64,000 nucleotides of DNA from Algibacter sp. L1A34 (lineage in GTDB: Bacteria; Bacteroidota; Bacteroidia; Flavobacteriales; Flavobacteriaceae): NCBI RefSeq assembly GCF_009796805.1, contig NZ_CP047029.1, positions 682,001 to 746,000 on the forward strand, read 5' to 3'. Within the stretch, counting starts at the first letter, position 1. Every line of letters begins with the position of its first letter. The notes under the pieces were generated by a model. It searched no databases. It worked only from the letters and a program-made list of their open reading frames with translations, and had not been told where the DNA came from. The translations under genes and the position numbers were made by a program. Below, one piece after another: positions 1 through 8,684 of the stretch.

Positions 1-551
1 GTGCATTAATTGGACCAGGAGGAAAAGTAATTCAAGAAATGCAAAAAGAAACTGAGACTACTATCGTTATTAACGAAGATCCAGTGACTGAAGAAGGTAT
101 TGTTGAAATATTAGGAGTTGGTAGTAAAGGTATTGATGCTGTTATGGCAAAAATAGATTCTTTATTATTTAAACCAACCGTTGGTAACGTTTACGAAGTA
201 AAAGTTATTAAAATGCTTGATTTTGGAGCCGTTGTAGAATATATGGATGCGCCAGGAAACGAGGTTTTATTACACGTAAGTGAATTAGCTTGGGAACGTA
301 CTGAAAACGTATCTGATGTTGTTAACATGGGTGATATTTTTGATGTGAAGTATTTTGGACAAGATCCAAGAACACGCAAAGAAAAAGTATCTCGTAAAGC
401 AATTTTACCAAAACCAGAAGGTTATGTTGCAAGACCACCAAGAGATGACAAACGTTCTGGTGGACGTGATAACAGAGGTGCTCGTGACAATAGAGGTCGT
501 GATAACCGTCGTGACGATAGAAAACCAAGAGAAGATAAAAAAGAAGATTAA
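1..551 (+). CDS. pnp: Polyribonucleotide nucleotidyltransferase (PNPase), 3' end only
   Basis: This is the C-terminal part of PNPase, the phosphorolytic 3'-5' exoribonuclease of RNA turnover. The reading frame is open from base 3 at the window edge, so the gene begins upstream. The visible part opens inside the KH domain with the GxxG loop in IGPGGKVIQ. An S1 RNA-binding domain follows (about residues 45-125 of the visible part, [19 protein letters not shown] and LLHVSEL). The protein ends in an Arg/Asp/Gly-rich tail with repeated GRDNRG-like units, a common low-complexity RNA-binding extension in Bacteroidota. An ATG at 39 lies inside the KH domain and is not the start. A terminator follows directly. 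Confidence 0.95.
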   Translation, partial: ALIGPGGKVIQEMQKETETTIVINEDPVTEEGIVEILGVGSKGIDAVMAKIDSLLFKPTVGNVYEVKVIKMLDFGAVVEYMDAPGNEVLLHVSELAWERTENVSDVVNMGDIFDVKYFGQDPRTRKEKVSRKAILPKPEGYVARPPRDDKRSGGRDNRGARDNRGRDNRRDDRKPREDKKED

Positions 552-572
552 TTTTTAATTTTTCTCAAAATA

Positions 573-608
573 AAAAAAGCTCAATAATTAATTTTATTGG
601 GCTTTTTC
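573..608 (+). terminator. Rho-independent terminator after pnp
   Basis: A 9-bp stem, GCTCAATAA paired with TTATTGGGC (one G-T wobble), is flanked by an A-run on the left and a T-run on the right. It starts about 20 bases after the pnp stop and separates pnp from the histidine kinase gene. Confidence 0.8.
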
Positions 609-637
609 TATATTGCATCAAGTTTATAAACCCTAAT

Positions 638-2521
638 ATGCTCACTCACTATATTAAACAAAAAAGGCATTATTCTATTAATGCAACGTTATGTTACGTT
701 ATTATCTTTTTCACAATAGTATTTAATCCTTCAACCATAAATGCTCAAGAAAAGACTAACAAATATCAACAGATAGAAACCCTTTTATTAAAATCTAAAA
801 AATTAGCCCAAACAAATATTGATAGTTCACTTTCTTATGCAGAAAAAGCTGTAAAAGAATCAAAATTGATAAGTAATGATACACTACTAGCAAAATCTCA
901 CTTACAACAGAGCAGTCTTTTCATTTTCAAAAAAGAGTTTTCTAAATCAGATTCCTTACTCCAAGAAAATCTTACACGAAATTTACCTAAACACATTAAA
1001 GGACTCACACTGCATAACCTAGCAACAATACAGTACTATAAACAAGATTTCCCTAAAGCTCTCTCTCTTTATTTAGAAGCTGCAGAAATTCTTGAACAAA
1101 CAAAAAAAACAAAACAACTCGTTAGTACTTATTCTAATATTGGCGCTATTAATGCTTCATTAAAAAACTATAAAAATGCACAAACTTACTTAGAAAGAGC
1201 TCTTGCCTTAAGTGATTTTAACGAAGTAATAAAACTTCAAATTTTAGTTAACCTATGTAACATTTACTATAGCCAAAAACTTTTTGAAAAATATACACAA
1301 AGTATTTTTAAAGCAGAAAAACTCGCTATAAAGTACAACTCCAAAAATACATTATCTACAATATATACCAATTTAGCCATATATTTCACAAATGAAGGGG
1401 CAGATTATAACCGAGCTATTATTTATGGAAAAAAAGCAATTTCATTAAAAAAAGAACTCAACAGCACTAACACAATCAACGTTACTTACAATAATGTAGG
1501 CAATGCTTATCTTAAAAAAAAGGAATACACCAAAGCTATAAATTTTCTAGATAGCGCAAGTCTTGATGCTCAAGGCCTTTTAAAATCATATATATTCAAC
1601 AACCTGAAAGAATCTTACTTAGGATTAAAACAATATAAAACAGCTTTACATTATGCCGATTTAAAAGATAAAATTAAGGATTCCATTACCAATGAGCAAC
1701 AAAAAGAAAGTGTAGCAGAATTAACCGAAAAATATGAATCGGAGAAAAAAGAGCAACGTATTCATATTCTAGATACAAAAAACAAACTTCAAGCACTTAC
1801 AATAAGGCAACAAAATTATTTACTTGTAGCCTTGATATTTTTTGTTTTACTAATTGCTGTTTTAGGTTATTTCGGATTCAAAAATTATAAAATGCAGCAA
1901 CAATTAGATAAAGTATTATTGCAACAAAAATTGATAAAAACTCAATTGAATCCACATTTCCTATTCAATGCTTTACAAAGTATTCAAAATTTCATATACC
2001 AAAATGACAAGGAGAAATCCAGCAGTTATCTTACTAGTTATTCCAAATTAATACGATTGGTTTTAGAAAAATCTGATGATGATTTTATCACTGTTGAAGA
2101 TGATAAAACTGCTCTAGAATCTTATCTTACTCTACAACTACTTAATTACAATAATAAGTTTTCATTCACAATAAACGTTGAAGACTCTATAGATGAAGAT
2201 TTTGATATGCTACCAACATTAATTACCCAACCTTTTGTGGAAAATGCCATATTACATGGACTAAAAGAGAATGTTAACGGTATTATTAGTATAAAATATT
2301 ATAAGCATGACACCATTTTATATGTATCCATAACCGATAACGGTAAAGGTTTTGAAGTTAGAAAAGAAGATTCTAATCGATTACATAAATCTATGAGTAT
2401 GGCAATTATAAAAGAACAATTAAAAAACCTTAATAAAACATCAAAACATTTTAAAGGCGATATTGCGATTAGTACAACACTTAAAGGCACCCAAGTTCTT
2501 TTAAGTTTTACAACCGCATAA
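638..2521 (+). CDS. TPR-containing sensor histidine kinase, LytS/YehU type
   Basis: Membrane sensor kinase of a two-component system. Residues 17-36 form a signal peptide or first membrane segment ending in INAQ. A periplasmic array of tetratricopeptide-like helices spans roughly 45-345, followed by a charged coiled coil. A second membrane segment lies at about 393-415. The cytoplasmic end carries the His_kinase domain of the LytS class, with phospho-acceptor H440 in QLNPHFLFNAL, and an HATPase domain with N-box N536 (QPFVENAILHG) and G-box DNGKGF at 567-572. The LytTR regulator gene starts 21 bases downstream, so the two form a cognate pair. The ligand cannot be read from sequence. TPR-LytS kinases are numerous in Bacteroidota and no gene name is assigned. 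Confidence 0.92.
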   Translation: MLTHYIKQKRHYSINATLCYVIIFFTIVFNPSTINAQEKTNKYQQIETLLLKSKKLAQTNIDSSLSYAEKAVKESKLISNDTLLAKSHLQQSSLFIFKKEFSKSDSLLQENLTRNLPKHIKGLTLHNLATIQYYKQDFPKALSLYLEAAEILEQTKKTKQLVSTYSNIGAINASLKNYKNAQTYLERALALSDFNEVIKLQILVNLCNIYYSQKLFEKYTQSIFKAEKLAIKYNSKNTLSTIYTNLAIYFTNEGADYNRAIIYGKKAISLKKELNSTNTINVTYNNVGNAYLKKKEYTKAINFLDSASLDAQGLLKSYIFNNLKESYLGLKQYKTALHYADLKDKIKDSITNEQQKESVAELTEKYESEKKEQRIHILDTKNKLQALTIRQQNYLLVALIFFVLLIAVLGYFGFKNYKMQQQLDKVLLQQKLIKTQLNPHFLFNALQSIQNFIYQNDKEKSSSYLTSYSKLIRLVLEKSDDDFITVEDDKTALESYLTLQLLNYNNKFSFTINVEDSIDEDFDMLPTLITQPFVENAILHGLKENVNGIISIKYYKHDTILYVSITDNGKGFEVRKEDSNRLHKSMSMAIIKEQLKNLNKTSKHFKGDIAISTTLKGTQVLLSFTTA

Positions 2522-2527
2522 ATATAT

Positions 2528-2535
2528 TATCTTTG
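2528..2535 (+). promoter_or_regulatory. Possible internal -7 element TATCTTTG before the LytTR regulator
   Basis: TATCTTTG fits the Bacteroidota -7 consensus TAnnTTTG and lies in the 21-base gap between kinase and regulator, ending 7 bases before the ATG at 2543. No clear -33 TTTG is visible at the usual spacing. If real it would give a transcript with almost no leader. Confidence 0.25.
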
Positions 2536-2542
2536 CCCTACT

Positions 2543-3292
2543 ATGAACGCTATATCTTGTTTTATTGTAGAAGACGATCCTCAAGCATTTTCCTATGCTT
2601 CGTCCATTATAAAAAGCTATAAAAATATAAATATAGCTGGGAACTCCAACACTATTAAAGAAGCCGCAAATCTAATAAAGAAACTAAAACCCGACTTTAT
2701 AATTTTAGATGTTTTTCTTATTGATGGTAATGCTTTCGAATTTCTTCATTTATTTGATACCATTGATTTTAAAATTATTTTTACCACCTCTTATGCCAAG
2801 TTTGCTATAGATGCTTTTAAGTTTAGCGCTATAGATTATCTATTGAAACCTTATAAGGAAAAAGAATTAATTTCGGCTATAAATAAAGTTATAAATGATA
2901 TTAGTAAAACAAACTACCAGTCGCAGTTAAACACATTAATGCATAATATTTCTCATAAAGATGAATCTAAAAAATTAGTTCTAAAAAATGCAGATGCTAT
3001 TCATGTTGTAGATATAAAAGATATTTTATACGCAAAATCAGATAATAATTACACCTCTTTTTTATTAACAAATGGTAAAAGCATATTAGTTTCTAAACCC
3101 CTTAAATCATTTGATGAGAAACTAAAAAATTATAATTTTTTCCGTGTACATCAAAGTTTTTTAATTAACTTAAACTATATCACTTCATTTAACAAACGTA
3201 ATGAAGAAGTTATTCTAAACGGTAATCATTCTATTCCTGTAGCTCAAAGCAGAAAAAAGAATTTACTTACTTATATTGATGAATTATTCTAA
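2543..3292 (+). CDS. LytTR-family response regulator
   Basis: DNA-binding partner of the upstream kinase. The receiver domain (about 1-120) has the acidic cluster EDD at 10-12, the expected phospho-acceptor D56 (IILDVFLIDG), the switch Thr/Ser in IIFTTSY, and the conserved Lys in YLLKPY. The LytTR DNA-binding domain occupies about 145-249 (ILYAKSDNNYTSFLL, FFRVHQSFLINLNYI), which is the usual layout and length. Such pairs typically control a few target promoters with paired LytTR sites, but no such site was recognised here. Confidence 0.93.
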   Translation: MNAISCFIVEDDPQAFSYASSIIKSYKNINIAGNSNTIKEAANLIKKLKPDFIILDVFLIDGNAFEFLHLFDTIDFKIIFTTSYAKFAIDAFKFSAIDYLLKPYKEKELISAINKVINDISKTNYQSQLNTLMHNISHKDESKKLVLKNADAIHVVDIKDILYAKSDNNYTSFLLTNGKSILVSKPLKSFDEKLKNYNFFRVHQSFLINLNYITSFNKRNEEVILNGNHSIPVAQSRKKNLLTYIDELF

Positions 3293-3362
3293 ACGCATTA
3301 GCTAGAATTCTCTTCAATAAGGCTCTATTTCTAGATGCTTCACGTTAAATTCTCATTTGTAG

Positions 3363-3482
3363 AAATATTCATCTTTAAAAGATTTAACTTTACTTCTAGA
3401 AAATAAGAACACCATTATATCAATACTATCCATTACACTATTGCTTTCCTGCAAAAAAGATATAAATAACCCAAAACAATAA
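3363..3482 (+). pseudogene. Remnant of a small lipoprotein gene (signal-peptide fragment)
   Basis: Between the LytTR regulator and the VWA gene, one frame is open for 39 codons after a TAG and reads as a lipoprotein signal peptide: TIISILSITLLLSCKKD, with lipobox LLSC, followed a few residues later by TAA. There is no ATG or GTG at its head and no mature domain. It looks like the truncated 5' part of a lost lipoprotein gene. The rest of the gap (3293-3563) shows no other gene or clear terminator. Chance is possible, since AT-rich DNA often encodes hydrophobic runs. Confidence 0.3.
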
Positions 3483-3563
3483 ACTGACTGAATACGTTTC
3501 GACCTAAAAGATAATTAGGGAAAGACATATTTCTAAACACTAATAAAAAAAATTATAATCAAA

Positions 3564-4265
3564 ATGAAAAAAACTTTAACAGTATTTACTCTAATTACTA
3601 TTTGCACGCTATTTCAATCGTGTTATGTTATGAAAAAATCTGATGATTTTTACAAAATTGAAACATCAAACCTTAACACCCTTTACCTTATTGATGTTTC
3701 TGGTAGCATGGAAGGCATAGACGAAGGCTCCGTAAAAGACCAAGTTATGAGAGAAGTTGGAGACACAGCAGGCAATCAGGTAAGTAAAATTATTGGTGGA
3801 AAAGTAGGGAGCCTTCTTGGCAAACAAGTCTCTAAAGAAGCGACTAAACTAGGTGCTGTAAAACGTAAATTAATACCTGCAATAAAAGGCCTGCCTGACG
3901 GTAAAAAATTCATTGTATTTACTTTTAGTAATGAGGTTACAAAACAGTCTACAGAATTTAGGATCGCCGACAATATGTCGAGAACCTCTTCAAATATTTT
4001 TGTAAAAAACCTAAAAGCCAAAGGAGGCACAGATACTTTAAAAGGCCTTCTAGAAGCTTTATCTATGAATGATGTACAAGAAATAGTATTAATGAGTGAT
4101 GGTCTACCAAATAGTGGCCCTGAAGCTGTACTTGAAGAAATACGCAAAGTAAACACAAACAATGTAATAATTCACACTATTGCCTTTGGAGAAGATGCCG
4201 ATTTAGATTTTATGAGAACGTTAGCTCAAGAAAACAACGGAACATTTATTACTTCAAAAATATAA
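3564..4265 (+). CDS. von Willebrand factor A domain lipoprotein
   Basis: Lipid-anchored protein. The signal peptide ends in the lipobox LFQSC with lipidated C20. A VWA domain fills the rest. The metal-ion-dependent adhesion site is complete: D44, S46 and S48 in DVSGSM, T156 in GGTDTL, and D179 in LMSDGLPNSG. Between the MIDAS loop and the next strand (residues 61-98) sits a Gly/Ser/Lys-rich stretch with GNQ, IIGGKVGSLLGKQ and TKLGAV. It resembles a glycine zipper and is not part of a normal VWA fold. VWA domains mediate metal-dependent protein binding; the partner is unknown. The gene stands alone, bounded by a bidirectional terminator. Confidence 0.85.
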   Translation: MKKTLTVFTLITICTLFQSCYVMKKSDDFYKIETSNLNTLYLIDVSGSMEGIDEGSVKDQVMREVGDTAGNQVSKIIGGKVGSLLGKQVSKEATKLGAVKRKLIPAIKGLPDGKKFIVFTFSNEVTKQSTEFRIADNMSRTSSNIFVKNLKAKGGTDTLKGLLEALSMNDVQEIVLMSDGLPNSGPEAVLEEIRKVNTNNVIIHTIAFGEDADLDFMRTLAQENNGTFITSKI

Positions 4266-4318
4266 ATAGTTAGAATGAGAGAAATTAAATAACTATTTTT
4301 TAATTTTCTAAAAAACAT

Positions 4319-4355
4319 AAAAAGCCCAGTAATTTACATTTACTGGGCTTTTTTT
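4319..4355 (+). terminator. Bidirectional terminator between VWA gene and PLP-enzyme gene
   Basis: A perfect 9-bp stem GCCCAGTAA/TTACTGGGC with an A-run on the left and a T-run on the right, so it can stop transcription from both of the convergent flanking genes. Confidence 0.85.
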
Positions 4356-4382
4356 ATGAGACAGATATAAAGACAATCTTAT

Positions 4383-6455
4383 CTAATTCAATAATTCAGG
4401 ATTATTAAGAATCAATTCTATCTTTTTAATAATTACTGTAATTTGATTCATTTGCAATTCTATATTTCTAAAGTAAAGACTAATATCCCTATTTACCCAA
4501 CTTTCTGAAATTACTCTTGCTCCTAAACTAATTCTTAATATAGCACTTTCAATATCATTACTATACTTTACATTAACTGCTTGTCCTATATGACATTTTT
4601 GACCAGCCAGCCTAATAATTTCTAAAGGTGAACCTTGAAATTGATCAGATAAATCAGAATTCAATAATGTATAAACCTTTTTTACTTGGTCTATGGATAA
4701 TGCTTTATTGTTTCTAAGAATAAAGAAAGGATAAATAGTACGGATATTTCTTATTCCAAACTCTTTACTATTATAACTATTAGTTTTTGTTTCATCACTA
4801 TAAGTTGGCTCTAAAAATGAAGCTTCCTTTATTGATTCATCAACAAAATCACAAAACATTTCAATACCCATATTTCTATAAAGAATTGGTGTTTTAAAAT
4901 ACCTATCCATTTCAACAATGGCAGCATTCCAACGCATGTAAGAACCGTAATTATATCCACTAGATAAATCATTTGAACAGCACCATGAAGTTGGCCAATC
5001 GGAATGATGGTAATATTCAGTTAACCCCTTTGGTAACGTATCCTTTAAAGAATCTATTACTTTACTAACGTTTTTAGGCAGAATTAATGCACCAGAATAT
5101 GGAGGGCCAGTAAAGTATTTACTTCCTGTTATAGTTACAATATATCCTTTGCTTAAATAATTTTTTATATCTGTAGGGTCTAACCTAAGTTGGGCCGCAT
5201 CTACAATAACTTGCATTGATAAATTATCAAATGTATTTAATCTTTGAATAAGTTCGTCACTAGGAGATTGATAGCCCAATTTTGATTGATCCATGGTATG
5301 CAATACCACATGCCTTCCCAATTCATTGGTTTTAGAAATTGCATTAAAAACTTCTTCATCTAATTGACTAGACGATTTTAACACTCCTTTTTCATCTCTA
5401 AAAGGAACTTTAATTAAATCAATATCTCTAAAGCCTTCAATTCTATCACCTTTTTTAACAGGATGATTTAAAGCTGTTGTGTTTTCAAAATGACATCCTT
5501 TTAATGCGGCAGGTACACCGCTACCCGTTTCATCAGAAGCGACTAAAACATGTGTAATATCTTTATTCGAAATAATTTGAGTTATGGCCGCTATTTGAAG
5601 TGCCGAATCGGTACCTGATGGGGAAAAAATTATTTGACATTCGTCATTTAATTTAAATATTTTTTTAAGGTTGTTTTTTAGTAACTCAGAAAACTCAATA
5701 GTGGCATTTCTAAAACCATTTTTCAAGCTATTTCTTATTAATATACTTCTAACTTTATCGGTTTTATCAAATGCAAAATTAGAAACACTTGAAGCCGTAG
5801 ATGAAGCAAAAGTAAATGCATCAGGCCTAGGAAACGGACGACAACCATATTTATTTAATAAATTAATTTCGTCTATATTCAATCTTAGATCACCACCGTC
5901 CATTAATAAATATTCCGTTGGTTTTGCAAGATTTTCAATAATAGGTATCCAAGAATCCTTAAAAACTTTGTTGGTATTATTTAAACCATGAAAAGCTTGC
6001 AGTTCGTCATACTTCAATAACGATTCAGTATTTAATTCTTCATCACTTTTAATTAAATTAATTAAAAATGAATCAAGAGATTCTAATTTTTCCTTATCAT
6101 CTTTTGGCAATAATTTATAAAATATCCTAGTTACTTTAAGTGCTGCTATATCGCATAAAACAGTATCATGCTTTTCGCTACCCAAAGCTTTATACCAAAG
6201 CTGCCATTCAATACCATATCTTAAATAAACTAAAGCTAAAACAGGTTTTTTTAAAAATGATGTTCCAATTATAATAGATTTGTTAGGTACAATTTTAAAT
6301 GCATTAGGCTCACTTGTAGAGGTAATAATGTTTATGTTATTTATCTTTGGTACCGTATTAAATCTTTTTAAAACGTGAACCAGATAATTCACATTTTCTT
6401 TTTCAAATAAACTAGTTCTTTTATACTGATCTTCAATAAGTACATTATTTTTCAT
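4383..6455 (-). CDS. Fold-type I PLP-dependent enzyme with unrecognised N-terminal region
   Basis: The 690-residue product has the signature of the aspartate-aminotransferase fold (class V/decarboxylase-like) from about residue 200. The phosphate-binding turn is SPSGTDSAL (278-286), the cofactor-ring aspartate is D419 in VIVDAAQ, and the probable Schiff-base lysine is K446 in TGSKYFTG, followed by PPYSG. Residues 1-195 do not match a family I recognise; they are soluble-looking, with alternating hydrophobic and charged stretches. No signal peptide or membrane helix is visible. The protein is 200-300 residues longer than ordinary PLP transferases. The gene stands alone, convergent with the VWA gene and divergent from rpoD. 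The substrate is unknown: it could be an aminotransferase, lyase or desulfurase-like enzyme. Confidence 0.75.
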   Translation of the reverse strand: MKNNVLIEDQYKRTSLFEKENVNYLVHVLKRFNTVPKINNINIITSTSEPNAFKIVPNKSIIIGTSFLKKPVLALVYLRYGIEWQLWYKALGSEKHDTVLCDIAALKVTRIFYKLLPKDDKEKLESLDSFLINLIKSDEELNTESLLKYDELQAFHGLNNTNKVFKDSWIPIIENLAKPTEYLLMDGGDLRLNIDEINLLNKYGCRPFPRPDAFTFASSTASSVSNFAFDKTDKVRSILIRNSLKNGFRNATIEFSELLKNNLKKIFKLNDECQIIFSPSGTDSALQIAAITQIISNKDITHVLVASDETGSGVPAALKGCHFENTTALNHPVKKGDRIEGFRDIDLIKVPFRDEKGVLKSSSQLDEEVFNAISKTNELGRHVVLHTMDQSKLGYQSPSDELIQRLNTFDNLSMQVIVDAAQLRLDPTDIKNYLSKGYIVTITGSKYFTGPPYSGALILPKNVSKVIDSLKDTLPKGLTEYYHHSDWPTSWCCSNDLSSGYNYGSYMRWNAAIVEMDRYFKTPILYRNMGIEMFCDFVDESIKEASFLEPTYSDETKTNSYNSKEFGIRNIRTIYPFFILRNNKALSIDQVKKVYTLLNSDLSDQFQGSPLEIIRLAGQKCHIGQAVNVKYSNDIESAILRISLGARVISESWVNRDISLYFRNIELQMNQITVIIKKIELILNNPELLN

Positions 6456-6528
6456 TGGTATTCTAATTTAAAATATTTATCAGAACAAGGTTTTCAAACA
6501 GAAATATATTATTGATTACCTAGCACTC

Positions 6529-6536
6529 CAAATTTA
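6529..6536 (-). promoter_or_regulatory. Probable -7 element TAAATTTG for the PLP-enzyme gene
   Basis: On the minus strand TAAATTTG matches TAnnTTTG and lies about 75 bases before the ATG at 6455. A weak TTTA sits 16 bases further upstream in place of the -33 TTTG. Confidence 0.35.
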
Positions 6537-6618
6537 ATATTTATTCTATTATTAAAGTTTAAAAAGCCCGTATCCAATTGAGACTTTTAAGTGATTTGGT
6601 GGCAAATATTGCGTATTC

Positions 6619-6639
6619 AATATTATCTTGGATAATATT
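6619..6639. repeat. Perfect inverted repeat in the rpoD upstream region
   Basis: AATATTATC, a TTG spacer, then GATAATATT: a 9-bp perfect palindromic pair, dyadic enough to be an operator or a small hairpin. It is AT-only apart from two bases, so chance is a real possibility. Confidence 0.35.
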
Positions 6640-7112
6640 AAACTATTACCATGTAACTATTTATTTTATACAACTGATAAAACATCGTAATATATGAAAA
6701 TCTCATCAAATTTATTAACACTTTCTTAAATTTTGAAAAAAACCAGACCGCACCTAAATCCTTGTGAATCAACAAAATGAAATAACCCATATAGATCACT
6801 CTTCAATGAAGTATGAATTACCTCATTAAATTTACATCTATATGTTTAAATTACATTTATTTTCAGACCTAAAAACACATAAGATGACATCTAAATTATA
6901 AACTTAAATTAATTTTAATCTTGAGCTATAATATTTAACAAAAATACATTCCACCAACTAATTTAAGAAGCTAAAATGTGACTTTTTATTCCTTTTCGAG
7001 TCTATATAATATAGGTATTAAAAAATAGTTTGTTTTTTTTGTAACATTTATTGCTATATAAACGTATAACTATTGAATACCTTAACAGAGAACCTAAACA
7101 ACATACTTTATA

Positions 7113-7976
7113 ATGAGACAACTTAAAATTACCAAGCAGGTTACCAATAGAGAGACCGCATCGCTGGATAAATATCTTCAAGAAATTGGAAAGGTTGATT
7201 TAATTACTGCAGACGAAGAAGTTGAATTAGCACAACGTATTAAAGCGGGAGATCAAATCGCTTTAGAAAAGTTAACAAAAGCTAATTTACGTTTCGTAGT
7301 ATCGGTTGCTAAACAATACCAAAACCAAGGTCTTACATTACCAGATTTAATTAATGAAGGTAATTTAGGTTTAATTAAAGCTGCACAACGTTTTGATGAA
7401 ACACGTGGTTTTAAATTTATTTCTTATGCTGTTTGGTGGATTCGTCAATCTATTCTTCAAGCATTAGCAGAACAATCTCGTATTGTGCGTTTACCATTGA
7501 ATAAAATTGGTTCGATTAACAAAATTAATAAAACATTTGCCTTTTTAGAGCAAAGCCATGAGCGTCCTCCTTCTGCTGAAGAAATTGCAAAAGAATTGGA
7601 TATGACGATTAATGATGTTAAGGAGTCGATGAAAAACTCTGGACGTCACGTAAGTATGGATGCTCCCTTAGTTGAAGGAGAAGATTCTAACTTATACGAT
7701 GTATTAAATTCAGGTGAATCTCCAAATCCAGATCGTGAATTATTACACGAATCATTACGTACAGAAATTGAACGTGCTTTAGAAACATTAACACCTCGTG
7801 AGGCTGATGTTATTCGTTTATACTTTGGTTTAGGAAACCAACACCCAATGACTTTAGAGGAAATAGGTGAAACTTTCGACCTTACACGAGAACGTGTGCG
7901 CCAAATTAAAGAAAAAGCTATTCGTAGATTAAAACATACGTCTAGAAGTAAAATACTTAAAACATATTTAGGTTAG
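7113..7976 (+). CDS. rpoD: Primary RNA polymerase sigma factor (RpoD/SigA)
   Basis: Housekeeping sigma-70 of the short Bacteroidota type (287 residues, no long region 1.1). Region 1.2 is at about 15-50 ([16 protein letters not shown]). Region 2 carries the core-binding and -10-recognition helices ([49 protein letters not shown]). Region 3 follows ([14 protein letters not shown]). Region 4 has the -35 helix-turn-helix ending in the hallmark [18 protein letters not shown]. Length and all motifs fit, and the ATG start gives the standard N-terminus MRQLKITK. It is monocistronic, with a strong terminator downstream. This sigma factor recognises the TTTG/TAnnTTTG promoters noted elsewhere in the window. 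Confidence 0.97.
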   Translation: MRQLKITKQVTNRETASLDKYLQEIGKVDLITADEEVELAQRIKAGDQIALEKLTKANLRFVVSVAKQYQNQGLTLPDLINEGNLGLIKAAQRFDETRGFKFISYAVWWIRQSILQALAEQSRIVRLPLNKIGSINKINKTFAFLEQSHERPPSAEEIAKELDMTINDVKESMKNSGRHVSMDAPLVEGEDSNLYDVLNSGESPNPDRELLHESLRTEIERALETLTPREADVIRLYFGLGNQHPMTLEEIGETFDLTRERVRQIKEKAIRRLKHTSRSKILKTYLG

Positions 7977-8053
7977 TAAAATCATTTTTTTACGACTAAA
8001 TAATGACTACAAACAGTTACAAAAATAACTGTTCGTTTTTTGATTGATGAAAG

Positions 8054-8087
8054 AACCCGCGGCTGATTACCGCGGGTTTATTTTTTT
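8054..8087 (+). terminator. Rho-independent terminator of rpoD
   Basis: Strong GC-rich stem AACCCGCGG/CCGCGGGTT with a 7-base loop, followed by a T-run, about 80 bases after the rpoD stop. Confidence 0.9.
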
Positions 8088-8166
8088 ATGTATTTGAGAT
8101 TTTCTTATTTCATACTATTTTTTTTATACTTTAGCAAAACCACTATAAAGTTTAACCAACTCAACT

Positions 8167-8574
8167 ATGAAAACCATTTGCTATATAAGTCATTCTGTAG
8201 AACATAAATCCCAAGAAAAACTAAAAACATTATATAATAAAGCTAAAATAAACAATTCAAAGCAAGGTATAACAGGTATTCTTATATACAAAAATCAAAC
8301 CTTTTTACAAGTTCTTGAAGGCGAAAAAAACACTGTTAATGAGGTTTTTGAAAGAATTAAAATCGACCCAAGGCACCAGCACGTTCTTAAAGTAGTAGAC
8401 ACTTCGATTGAAGAAATTATTTTTCAAGATTATCATTTTGGCTTTACAATAGTAGATAACAAGCAAGCAATAAAAAACCTTCATAACTATTTAGAATGGC
8501 TTCGTGGAGCAGAAAACAAGCTCGCAAATCAAATTATTGTTATGGTTGAAAACTTTATTAACGTTTCTCAATAA
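8167..8574 (+). CDS. BLUF-domain blue-light sensor, first of a tandem pair
   Basis: Stand-alone BLUF protein of 135 residues (flavin-binding blue-light photoreceptor). The flavin triad is present at the spacing of AppA Y21/N45/Q63: Y6 (TICYIS), N30 (INNSKQGITG) and Q48 (FLQVLEGE). IDPRH at 66-70 is also typical. On strand 5 the positions of AppA W104 and M106 hold Y89 and F91 (FQDYHFGF). A C-terminal helical cap spans about 100-135. No output domain is fused, so it must act through a partner protein. A TACTTTAG element at 8127-8134, seen also before other genes here, could be its -7 box. A diverged paralogue follows. Confidence 0.9.
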   Translation: MKTICYISHSVEHKSQEKLKTLYNKAKINNSKQGITGILIYKNQTFLQVLEGEKNTVNEVFERIKIDPRHQHVLKVVDTSIEEIIFQDYHFGFTIVDNKQAIKNLHNYLEWLRGAENKLANQIIVMVENFINVSQ

Positions 8575-8672
8575 CTAAAAGACAGAATATTTAACTACAG
8601 AATTACCATCTTTATAAACAAAAGATTAATCTGTCAAAACCCGTCTCTTTATATTTACAAAATTTATATTAC

Positions 8673-8680
8673 TATATTTG
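8673..8680 (+). promoter_or_regulatory. -7 element TATATTTG abutting the second BLUF start codon
   Basis: Exact match to TAnnTTTG ending only 4 bases before the ATG at 8685. Transcription normally begins a few bases after this box, which would put the start site at or next to the ATG and give a leaderless or near-leaderless mRNA. No clear -33 TTTG at the right distance. Confidence 0.4.
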
Positions 8681-8684
8681 GTAA

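Larger units (their letters stand above)
6456..7112. other. Intergenic region between PLP-enzyme gene and rpoD
   Basis: About 650 very AT-rich bases between divergent genes. I see no credible ORF or RNA gene. It contains a -7-like element for the minus-strand gene (6529-6536) and a perfect 9-bp hairpin at 6619-6639. The 5' control region of rpoD must lie in its right half, but no convincing TTTG/TAnnTTTG pair was found there. Confidence 0.6.

Noticed and set aside
3776-4162. Minus-strand 128-codon frame opposite the VWA gene
   Set aside because: Shadow of a well-supported coding sequence with intact MIDAS motifs on the plus strand.
7013-7112. Promoter boxes immediately upstream of rpoD
   Set aside because: Several T-rich TTG-like strings exist but none pairs with a TAnnTTTG box at 17-20 bases.
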